Shown here: piece after piece, positions 54,949 to 62,609 of the stretch | Layout: the number at the start of each line of letters is the position of its first letter | Position numbering within the stretch: the first letter of the stretch is position 1 | Assembly (NCBI RefSeq): GCF_000224085.1 | Contig: NC_015945.1 | Coordinates: 2,782,501 to 2,846,500 of the forward strand | Direction: 5' to 3' | DNA from: Allomuricauda ruestringensis DSM 13258 | GTDB lineage: Bacteria > Bacteroidota > Bacteroidia > Flavobacteriales > Flavobacteriaceae | Length of the DNA: 64,000 bases | Position numbers and translations under genes: made by a program | The notes under the pieces: generated by a model | Database searches by the model: none | What the model was told of the DNA's origin: nothing | The model's input: only the letters and a program-made list of their open reading frames with translations

Positions 54949-55998
54949 ATGGAACTTCAGAACCAACTTAAGGCTTTGGCCGAAAAAGTCATCAAGCTCA
55001 AAGAGCAAATCGATACCGAGGAATCCACCAAACATGCCTTTGTGTTGCCATTTATCAACTTGTTGGGGTATGATACCTTCAACCCTACCGAGGTAGTGCC
55101 TGAATTTACCGCAGACCTGGGATTGAAAAAGGGGGAGAAGGTGGATTATGCAATCTTTCAGCATGATGTTCCCATCATCATTATCGAATGTAAAAACTGG
55201 AAAGAAAAGTTGAATGCCCATAATTCCCAATTGTTCCGGTATTTCCATACCACGAAAACCCGATTTGCACTGCTGACCAATGGTATCGAGTATCAATTTT
55301 TTACCGATTTGGAATCGGCCAATAAAATGGACGAAAAGCCCTTTTTGGAATTTGATATTACCCAATTAAAGGAGAATGTGGTCAACGAGATAGCTAAGTT
55401 CCACAAGACCAACTTTAATGTGGATGAGATTGTGGACAATGCCAGCTCACTGAAGTATACCAAGGAAATTAAAAAACTTATAGGCGAAGAGCTGCAAGCG
55501 CCAACTTATGATTTTGTCAGGCTTTTCGCATCACGGATCTATACTGGCCGGCTTACCGAAAAGGTAATGGGGGAATTCACCGATTTGGTAAGCAAGGCCT
55601 TTATCCAGACCATTAGCGAAAAGGTGAACGATCGTTTGAATTCAGCGCTTCATAAGGAAGCGGAAAAACAACAGGAAGAGGACAAAGAGCCGGAAAAAGT
55701 GAGCAAAGTCGATACCACAGAGGAAGAGATGGACGGGTATCGCATTGTGGTGGCCATTTTGCGCAGAAAACTCTCGGTCGATCGTATCGTGCATAGAGAT
55801 ACCCAGTCCTATTTTGGTATCTTGTTGGACGATAACAACCGAAAACCCCTCTGCCGTTTACATCTCAATGGGGGCAATAAATACTTGGGTACCTTTGATC
55901 AACATAAGGAGGAGACCCGGCATCCGATTGAAACGGTGGACGATATTTATCAGTTTGAAGAACTTTTATTGCAAACCGTGGATTACTATGAGGATTAG
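54949..55998 (+). CDS. HsdR N-terminal-domain nuclease-like protein
   Basis: 349 residues. The N-terminal ~150 residues look like the type I restriction HsdR N-domain: LGYDTFNPTEVVPEF, then VDYAIF...IIIECKNW, giving a PD-(D/E)xK arrangement (Asp then Glu-x-Lys), and FALLTNGIEYQFFTDL. The middle is helical and acidic. The C-terminal 80 residues (IVVAILRRKLSVDRIVHRDTQ) are a small domain. It lacks helicase motifs, so it is not a complete HsdR. Position behind the Cas2-like gene suggests a mini nuclease operon, possibly defence-related; this is inference. Confidence 0.65.
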   Translation: MELQNQLKALAEKVIKLKEQIDTEESTKHAFVLPFINLLGYDTFNPTEVVPEFTADLGLKKGEKVDYAIFQHDVPIIIIECKNWKEKLNAHNSQLFRYFHTTKTRFALLTNGIEYQFFTDLESANKMDEKPFLEFDITQLKENVVNEIAKFHKTNFNVDEIVDNASSLKYTKEIKKLIGEELQAPTYDFVRLFASRIYTGRLTEKVMGEFTDLVSKAFIQTISEKVNDRLNSALHKEAEKQQEEDKEPEKVSKVDTTEEEMDGYRIVVAILRRKLSVDRIVHRDTQSYFGILLDDNNRKPLCRLHLNGGNKYLGTFDQHKEETRHPIETVDDIYQFEELLLQTVDYYED

Positions 55999-56215
55999 GA
56001 TTTTTTTGCTCCCGGTACTTTTTATAGTGCTCTGTGCTTATGGTATGCCTTCCAATAATGATACCATGGTCTATGTATGCATGGGAAAGGGAAGCAAAAA
56101 GTACCACTATCGTAAAGACTGCAGGGGCCTTTCCAATTGTTCCACCAAGATCTATGAGGTCACTTTGGCCAAGGCCAAGGATATGGGGCGGGCCCTTTGT
56201 GGTTGGGAGGATTGA
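55988..56215 (+). CDS. Small exported cysteine-rich protein
   Basis: 75 residues from ATG 55988, overlapping the upstream stop by 11 bp. Signal peptide (LLPVLFIVLCAYG) then VYVCMGKGSKKYHYRKDCRGL, with NCSTKIYEVTLAKAKDMGRALCGW. The pattern YHxxxxCRGLxxC...A...R..C is found in many small Bacteroidetes exported proteins and could hold a zinc site. Function is unknown. Confidence 0.65.
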   Translation: MRIRIFLLPVLFIVLCAYGMPSNNDTMVYVCMGKGSKKYHYRKDCRGLSNCSTKIYEVTLAKAKDMGRALCGWED

Positions 56216-56223
56216 AGCTTTTT

Positions 56224-57036
56224 CTAGTTCATCCTAAATTTTATAAATACCGGCAAATGATCGGATAGCTTTCGAGCCTTTTCCAATTCATCACAGTAGC
56301 GTACAAAATCTATGACCTTTCCTTCCAATTTTTGAATATTTTTAGAATAAAAAATATTGTCAATGGGGTGGTTGAGATAATCAGTTCGTTCACAGCTCCA
56401 TTTCAAAGTGGTCTTTTGGTTGGTGATGGCCGTTTGGTACCCCGATTTTTTCAAGGAATTGAAAACGGGCATCTTTTCATCAACATTAAAATCCCCGGCA
56501 ATGATCAAAGGGGTTTTCAGGGAATCGGTAACATATGTTGAGAGGGCCCGAATCTCACTTTCTGGGTCTTTGTTATAGGGCCTGGAATGAAAATTGACCA
56601 CGGTGAACGGTTTTCCCTCGATATAGAAGTGTAGTAAAAATGGCTCCCGGTCAATTTGGGTTGCCAATTCGGAAATGAGCCACCCCCTGTTCTTGATCTT
56701 GATTCTGCTGGTCTTCCAAATAAAGGCATAACGCTCGGAAACATATTTGGGGCTGTTGGTGGGGTCACTGATGACATAGTCCCATTTGCTCCCTTTTCGA
56801 TTGAGGATGTCCGAAAGCTTGGCCACCGCTTGTGCTCCGCCATAGCCTGCTACCACTTCTTGGATGGCCAAAATATCGGTATCCCTAACGATTTCTGCAA
56901 TTTGATTGAGTTCTTCCGTGTTTTTGGTTCTGCCAAAGTCTTTGATGTTCCAGGAAACCAAACTGATCTCATCGCTTTGGGAAAATGCAAGGAAATGGAA
57001 GAAAATCAGTACTACTAACGCCAGTCTTCGTATCAT
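56224..57036 (-). CDS. Secreted endonuclease/exonuclease/phosphatase-family protein
   Basis: 270 residues with a signal peptide ending AFSQ. The DNase I-like fold is shown by SLVSWNIKDFG, the catalytic Glu in LAIQEV, the NFHSRPYN segment, the AGDFNVDE and the SDHLPVF ending. Such proteins can be secreted nucleases or phosphodiesterases; the full set of catalytic residues is present. Transcribed toward the small operon, with its stop 8 bp beyond that of the 75-residue gene. Substrate not determined. Confidence 0.85.
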   Translation of the reverse strand: MIRRLALVVLIFFHFLAFSQSDEISLVSWNIKDFGRTKNTEELNQIAEIVRDTDILAIQEVVAGYGGAQAVAKLSDILNRKGSKWDYVISDPTNSPKYVSERYAFIWKTSRIKIKNRGWLISELATQIDREPFLLHFYIEGKPFTVVNFHSRPYNKDPESEIRALSTYVTDSLKTPLIIAGDFNVDEKMPVFNSLKKSGYQTAITNQKTTLKWSCERTDYLNHPIDNIFYSKNIQKLEGKVIDFVRYCDELEKARKLSDHLPVFIKFRMN

Positions 57037-57172
57037 GGGGTTGTTTGGTTCAGTGGTTTAAAATTAACAAAATTAAATCACGGGGTTTACGGGAAACTGT
57101 AAAGCAATGTGGATGGGACAGTGTAATTTTGGACTACCTAAAGATTTTTGAAAATTATAAAACCAAAGTCCC

Positions 57173-57937
57173 ATGAAAAATTTTAAGCTACCACTAGCTT
57201 GTGCTATCGTTTCCTTATTAAATGTTGCCTGTAGTGAGGAATCCGTTACCGATGAATTTGAAGATGCCAATGGAAATGTGGAGGAGAAGTTAATCCGCAG
57301 TGTTTCGTACATCTCCCCGGAAAAGCCGGAAGATAATACAACGATCGGTTTCTCCTATAATAATGATGGTAGTTTGAATACGGTCTCCGATGGGACCGAT
57401 ACGAGCATCTTTTTGTATGAGAACAGTGAATTGAAAACGATTACCGGCTCCAATGATAACCTTGATACGGAAGAATTATATCAGTCTCCCTATGATGCCT
57501 TTGACATAGGTCAGGTGGTTTCCTTTGATGATAATGGAAATCCAGAAGTGATTGAGTTTTTTGAAGAAGAATGGGATGAAGGGTATGGGGATTATATCGC
57601 TAAAGTGTATACCGCAAACTTAGAGTACGACGATGCTCCTAATCCTTTTTATTATACAATGAAATCTGGGGGATTGATAGCTATGCTGGACAATGTACAA
57701 CTCAACTTTTCAATGACCCCACAATCTTCTGAAATTGTGCAGGCCAGATTGTTGTTTCCGGTAAACAACCTTTCACAGATCATATATAAGAATGAGGAGG
57801 GAGAGACAGTGTATTCCATTAATGCAAACTTTGATTATGACGAAGATAATTATCCGACTTCCGCGGATATCACTGCGGTTTCTGTAATGGATTCTGATCA
57901 AGGAGTGGTGTCATTGACTTTCACCTATATGGAGTAG
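57173..57937 (+). CDS. Hypothetical lipoprotein (DUF4595-like)
   Basis: 254 residues. Lipobox LNVAC (Cys near residue 20) and a very acidic mature part (about 22-100), with repeated FSYNNDGSL and VSFDDNGNPEVIEFF, typical of the YD-type/DUF4595-like beta repeats in Bacteroidetes lipoproteins. Probably outer-membrane anchored. No catalytic motif. Single gene between two other exported proteins. Confidence 0.6.
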   Translation: MKNFKLPLACAIVSLLNVACSEESVTDEFEDANGNVEEKLIRSVSYISPEKPEDNTTIGFSYNNDGSLNTVSDGTDTSIFLYENSELKTITGSNDNLDTEELYQSPYDAFDIGQVVSFDDNGNPEVIEFFEEEWDEGYGDYIAKVYTANLEYDDAPNPFYYTMKSGGLIAMLDNVQLNFSMTPQSSEIVQARLLFPVNNLSQIIYKNEEGETVYSINANFDYDEDNYPTSADITAVSVMDSDQGVVSLTFTYME

Positions 57938-58009
57938 GAAACAGGTCGCGATTATTTTACAAAATATGCAAAGGATTTTTTGGGTAGGGGTAATATCAAT
58001 GTTTGACGT

Positions 58010-58372
58010 ATGAAAAAAATAGTATTAAGTATAATCGTATTGCTGTGCTTCAAGGGTTTGAAGGCCCAGACCTGTGAGGAGATGATGGATTTCGTGAAGT
58101 CGGAGAGCTATGGCAGTACTTTCTATAGCTACGATAGTGATGCCATTTCTAAGGTTACCTTCTACAGTGTATATATGGATTATAAAACGTACTATTTTGC
58201 AATCGTATGTTTTAAAAGAAAATACGCCTACCAATGTTCGGAATATATTTATCAAGTTGCCTCGAACACCAAAATGTACTATTCCATGAATTATATGGAA
58301 AGTGCAGGTAAGGCGTTCTGGGAATATATACAACCCTATAATAAAAATTTGGGATGCGCTCCAGATTTTTAA
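58010..58372 (+). CDS. Small exported protein, KTSC-like
   Basis: 120 residues. Signal peptide ending LKAQ. The mature part has YDSDAISKVTFYSVYMDYKTYYFAIVCF and several cysteines. The order resembles KTSC-domain proteins (short beta-rich domain), but the match is weak. Function unknown. Codon usage is AT-rich. A gene-free region with inverted repeats follows. Confidence 0.4.
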   Translation: MKKIVLSIIVLLCFKGLKAQTCEEMMDFVKSESYGSTFYSYDSDAISKVTFYSVYMDYKTYYFAIVCFKRKYAYQCSEYIYQVASNTKMYYSMNYMESAGKAFWEYIQPYNKNLGCAPDF

Positions 58373-58989
58373 TGATAAAACATATACACTAGATTAGTCC
58401 AATACGTGTAACATTTGCGCACTTTGTAAAAGAGAAATAGGGATTTGATAAGGGGAGTGCTGGTACATGTTATAAAAAGGATGGAATTCTTGAAATAGCG
58501 GGTTCATTGCCACACCACGCTGTCTTTATCAGCCGTCTGTGCCCCCATCACCCGCAAGGTGCTGGCCCATCCTTGACCGCGGTGTGGCAACTATATGGTA
58601 AATTTACGGAAAAGGATCGGGGTCCATCGATGTTTCACGATGGTAAAAGGACTTTTTTACTCTGAACTACTGGATGATGGGCAATTTGTTTTTCTATCGT
58701 AAAAGCCTATTTACTATACATGTGATAACAGTATTGTGGAAGTTTATGGGAGGCGTATAAAACAAAAGACACACCCTGGGACGCTGTTCTTACGGTGTAG
58801 CGTGGTGTGTACTATTAGTGCAAAATTACTATTCTTATTTCATATTTCACTTCAAATTTTTGGAGTTTATTGTTTTTAAGATGTTAAACAATTGTTCTCA
58901 AAAAAATATGGAAGTTCAAAACAAAAATTGGAAATTCCCATTGGTGTCCGTAGATTTGTCCGTGTCCGTAAAAACGTCCGCAACCTATC
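58373..58989. other. 617-bp gene-free region with inverted repeats
   Basis: Nothing here is convincingly coding. It contains TTGCCACACC (58507-58516) facing GGTGTGGCAA (58581-58590); CACACCACGCT (58511-58521) facing AGCGTGGTGTG (58799-58809); and a hairpin of ACACACC/GGTGTGT and ACGCT/AGCGT at 58769-58810. The last 45 bp carry the GTCCG repeats described separately. It marks the left border of the restriction-modification genes. Confidence 0.6.
58946..58981 (+). repeat. GTCCG half-site array before methyltransferase
   Basis: GTCCG at 58946, 58958, 58964 and 58976 (spacings 12, 6 and 12), formed by two 18-bp units: GTCCGTAGATTTGTCCGT and GTCCGTAAAAACGTCCGC. The array ends 8 bp before the methyltransferase ATG, over the ribosome-binding and start area. 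Likely a binding site for the methyltransferase's own N-terminal domain or a regulator. Confidence 0.6.
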
Positions 58990-61203
58990 ATGGCAACATT
59001 TAACTTCTATCTCGACAAGACCGACAAAAAAGGTTTTTCCCCTATCCATCTGAGGATCAATTGTAATTCCGAACAGGTAAAGATCTCTACCAAGGAGAAA
59101 ATCAGACCGAAAGAATTTGATAAGGAGACCCAATCCGTGATCGACACGGCAGAGAGGGCAATTGAGATCAATCATTATTTGGGATATTTGAGGGATAGGG
59201 CAGAAGAACTTTTCAACAACTCCCCCAAGAAAAATTATACAGATAAGGAAATAAAGGACAAACTCTCTGATTATGTCAATGCCTATAAAGAGGGCCATGA
59301 TGTCAATATTGTAAGGGAACCCAGCTTCCCAAAGGGAGAGGCATTTACCTTTGTAGACCTGTTCGCCGGTGCGGGGGGATTCAGCGAGGGTTTTTTACAG
59401 GCAGAGAGCAAAAACAAGTATTTTGAATTTTTGTTGGCCAATGACATCAATGAAAATTCGGAATTGACCCATTTGGTGCGGTACAATTATCAATTGGGCC
59501 TGGATGCCGAATTTTTGTGCCAAGACATCACAGAACCTGATTTTTTGGACAACTTGCTGACCAAACTCAAAGGAAAGCAGGTGGATGTGGTCTGTGGGGG
59601 ACCTCCATGCCAAAGTTTTAGTCTGGCGGGAAAACGTAAAAAGTTCGATAAGAAGGACGATCTCTTTGCCCATTATCTGGAGGTCATCAAAGTATTGCAG
59701 CCCAAATACTTTGTGATGGAGAACGTAAAGGGGATTCTGACCAAGGAACGGGGAAAGATCAAGGAATTGATATTGGCGGAAATCAATTCAATAGTGGACA
59801 TAAATGAAGTTCCCCGACTGTCAACCTTTATTACGGCGTTGAAGAAAAGCAACCCAGAGGAAAACTTCATTTTGGACTGTCTGGTCAAGCGCATTGAAAT
59901 CGAACGGTTCACGGATGCCAAGGCGGAAATGGAGAAAGAAAGTTATATAAGGAACGTTGACGCCAGATTTAAAAAATTGACTCCCAATATTGTCGATTAC
60001 AAAACAAGCAAGACAGATACCCGAATCAGTACCATCAGACACGGTTTCAATATACTGATACGGAACAAGGAATGGGAAAAGCTTAAAAGGGACATCATAC
60101 GGGAAAAGGATTTCTGCAACATCGACAATGATGCATTTGTGGATACCTTCACCCAATTCCTGACGCATCTTGATTCGCAAGAAATCATTGACAAGATCGA
60201 ACAGGCCTTCAAAGAATTAAAAGTAGAGAAGAAATTCCGGAAACAATGCGAGGATATTATCCATGCTTTGAAGATCTATATCCTTAACATCGATGACTGT
60301 CTATCCATTATCAAGACGTTTTGCAACAAACGACAAAACAATGAGCTTCAAAAGATAATCGATGATATCAGACTGTACAGGATCGAAGCACCATTTGTGG
60401 CCAACTCCTCAAATTATGGGGTGCCGCAGAATAGGGAACGTGTACTCTTCATTGGTTGTAGAAAGGACCAGAAGTTTATATCTGAAATACCTGCCACCGT
60501 TACCGAGCAGGAGAAAGTATCGGTATTTGAGGCCTTGTACGATCTGGATTTTATCGGCAACAACCAAGAGGCTCACCATTATCATCTTGTCGATATCTCA
60601 AAACAGTACAATGGTACTGCCAAAAAGATGAAAGGCTTATTAAAACATCGATCAATTGATGGAAAACCTTTGGTCAAAAAGGGTAAGACCTTTGCCGAGT
60701 GGAGCAAGTCTGGCCGCCTCAATGGTAGGTTTACCAACGCCACAAAGCCCTTTTATGTCAAGAATTCGGAGGCATTGGATAATAATCAAAAAGATTATGC
60801 CGTGCTGCACAACCACAAGACCAGCAATCAAGGGGAAGATGTCATCAAACGTTTGGATATCATCCTAAAGGAAGGGGATTACAAGAAAGCACAGGTAAAA
60901 CTGAACCAATATGGTCTGGCTTCAAACAAGCGAAACTATAATGTATTGAAACCTGAATCCCAGAGCCCCACGGTAATGACCATCCCGGATGATTATATCC
61001 ACTATAATACCCCAAGGGCGCTTACCGTCCGAGAAATGGCCCGTTTGCAATCCTTCGATGACTCCTTTGTGTTTCAGGGGAAGCGCTCCACTGGTGGAAA
61101 CAATCGCAAATCGGAACTGCCCCAATATACTTTGGTCGGGAATGCGGTTCCCCCTTTGATGGCACGGGCAGTGGCGATGGAAATCTTAAAGAATATCAAG
61201 TGA
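58990..61203 (+). CDS. C5-cytosine DNA methyltransferase with integrase-arm-like N-domain
   Basis: 737 residues. Methyltransferase motifs: I (FVDLFAGAGGFSEGF, about 119), IV (VVCGGPPCQSFSLAG, catalytic C207), VI (MENVKG, about 243), VIII (NYGVPQNRERVLFIG, about 474), IX/X (MARLQSFDDSF, LVGNAVPPLMARAVA). The first ~100 residues (MATFNFYLDKTDKKGFSPIHLRIN, IRPKEFDKETQ, EINHYLGYLRDR) resemble the arm-binding domain of Bacteroidetes tyrosine recombinases. About 225 residues separate motifs VI and VIII, against about 40 in M.HhaI, so an extra helical domain is inserted there. The stop overlaps the endonuclease GTG by four bases. It would protect host DNA from the partner enzyme; the N-domain may also bind the leader repeats. 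Confidence 0.85.
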   Translation: MATFNFYLDKTDKKGFSPIHLRINCNSEQVKISTKEKIRPKEFDKETQSVIDTAERAIEINHYLGYLRDRAEELFNNSPKKNYTDKEIKDKLSDYVNAYKEGHDVNIVREPSFPKGEAFTFVDLFAGAGGFSEGFLQAESKNKYFEFLLANDINENSELTHLVRYNYQLGLDAEFLCQDITEPDFLDNLLTKLKGKQVDVVCGGPPCQSFSLAGKRKKFDKKDDLFAHYLEVIKVLQPKYFVMENVKGILTKERGKIKELILAEINSIVDINEVPRLSTFITALKKSNPEENFILDCLVKRIEIERFTDAKAEMEKESYIRNVDARFKKLTPNIVDYKTSKTDTRISTIRHGFNILIRNKEWEKLKRDIIREKDFCNIDNDAFVDTFTQFLTHLDSQEIIDKIEQAFKELKVEKKFRKQCEDIIHALKIYILNIDDCLSIIKTFCNKRQNNELQKIIDDIRLYRIEAPFVANSSNYGVPQNRERVLFIGCRKDQKFISEIPATVTEQEKVSVFEALYDLDFIGNNQEAHHYHLVDISKQYNGTAKKMKGLLKHRSIDGKPLVKKGKTFAEWSKSGRLNGRFTNATKPFYVKNSEALDNNQKDYAVLHNHKTSNQGEDVIKRLDIILKEGDYKKAQVKLNQYGLASNKRNYNVLKPESQSPTVMTIPDDYIHYNTPRALTVREMARLQSFDDSFVFQGKRSTGGNNRKSELPQYTLVGNAVPPLMARAVAMEILKNIK

Positions 61204-62378
61204 GAAAACTTTCCGACGCCGAACAGAATAAGATAAAGGTCTTAACAAAATACCAAGTCCCATTTACCTTAATAGAGCCGACTGAAACAGGGTTGAAAAA
61301 ATCCATTATGGATGCCACCGGTGCGGTGCGCAGCTTTTTGGAAGAGGAGAATATCCATAATTATGAATCACAACTGCAAGGACCGAAGAATAAAGTACTG
61401 ATGCCAGCCGTGATATATGAGGGGTTAAAGATTATAAAGTCTACAGCTTCTCTTTACCGCCCTTTAACAAAAAATGGTGATCCCAGAATCTGGTTCTACG
61501 GGCTGTCCAATTTTGCAGACCCCAATGATATTGTTGCCATCATCTATTATGATAATAGTTTTCAGGTCTTTAACCTGACAAAAATGGATGTGGAAGGACT
61601 CATAAGCTCTTCCATCGGAAATCCGCTTCAGGAATTGATACTTGAAATCAACACTACGGAAAATGAAGTGGCCCTTGAGCTTTTGGCTATACTGCGAAAA
61701 CTGGCAAGTAAAGGTCCGATACCCTCCATGGTGGATGCGGACACCTCAGTGGGCAGGACGCTGGAAACAGCATTGGGAATCGATATCAATTCATCCAAAC
61801 AACCGGACTACAAAGGAATTGAACTCAAATCTTTTCGTGGTAAAAGAAACAATAGGAAAAACCTTTTTGCACAAGTGCCCAATTGGACATTGAGCAAGTT
61901 CAAGAGCTCCCAAGACATTTTGGATGCATTTGGTTATGATCGCGGAGATGATTTTAAACTATACTGTACCGTCTCGGCAATAACACAAAACTCCCAAGGC
62001 CTGAGCCTTAAATTGGATTCGGACATCGACCAATTGATTGAGAATTCCAACAATCCTGGTATTGGTGATTTTGTGGTGTGGACCTTGGACAAGCTTCATA
62101 ATCGATTAAGGGAAAAGCACAAAGAGACTTTTTGGGTGGAAGCAGATAGTATCCATAAGGATGGGAAGGAACATTTTCAGTACAAATTGGTGGAACATAC
62201 CAAAAAGCCCATCACCTCACAATTTGATCTATTGATTGATCAAGGAATAATCACTTTAGATCATTTGATCAAGCGAAATTCCAAAGGAAAGGTTGTTGAA
62301 AAAGGTCCATTGTTTAAGATAAGACCCAAGGGAATTGAGCTGCTTTTTCCACCTAGTGAGACATATGCCTTAATTTAA
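61200..62378 (+). CDS. MvaI/BcnI-family type II restriction endonuclease
   Basis: 392 residues starting at GTG 61200 (GTGA overlap with the methyltransferase stop). The catalytic core is PD-(D/E)xK-type: VGRTLETALGIDINSSKQ followed by D203-YKGI-E208-L-K210-SFR, as in the MvaI/BcnI group, whose members cut CC(W/S)GG-type sites as monomers. N-terminal ~130 residues form an accessory domain. The overlap with the methyltransferase gene gives lower, delayed endonuclease synthesis. The actual recognition sequence cannot be read from the protein. MvaI and BcnI themselves pair with N4-cytosine methylases, whereas this one has a C5 methylase. Confidence 0.8.
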   Translation: MRKLSDAEQNKIKVLTKYQVPFTLIEPTETGLKKSIMDATGAVRSFLEEENIHNYESQLQGPKNKVLMPAVIYEGLKIIKSTASLYRPLTKNGDPRIWFYGLSNFADPNDIVAIIYYDNSFQVFNLTKMDVEGLISSSIGNPLQELILEINTTENEVALELLAILRKLASKGPIPSMVDADTSVGRTLETALGIDINSSKQPDYKGIELKSFRGKRNNRKNLFAQVPNWTLSKFKSSQDILDAFGYDRGDDFKLYCTVSAITQNSQGLSLKLDSDIDQLIENSNNPGIGDFVVWTLDKLHNRLREKHKETFWVEADSIHKDGKEHFQYKLVEHTKKPITSQFDLLIDQGIITLDHLIKRNSKGKVVEKGPLFKIRPKGIELLFPPSETYALI

Positions 62379-62609
62379 ATAGGCAGTCCATTCTGGTTTT
62401 TTTCAGATGGCAGTGAATTAAACTGACTTGGTGCGGCACCAGCCACATTTTTCGGGGAGGGTTTCAGGTTGGGTGAAAAATATGCAGTGATTAAGGATGG
62501 GTTTGCATGCTTTTACTCAATTACCACTGGCTTTTTTTTATTCCGCAAATGCAAATTTTTCAATGTGATAGTTTTCATAAAGTAAGAAACTAGCATTGTT
62601 AGCCTTTCG

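Noticed and set aside
58818..59003. ORF of 61 codons over the methyltransferase leader
   Set aside because: Its second half is made of the GTCCG repeats (VSVDLSVSV) and it overlaps the better start of the methylase; most likely a regulatory sequence.
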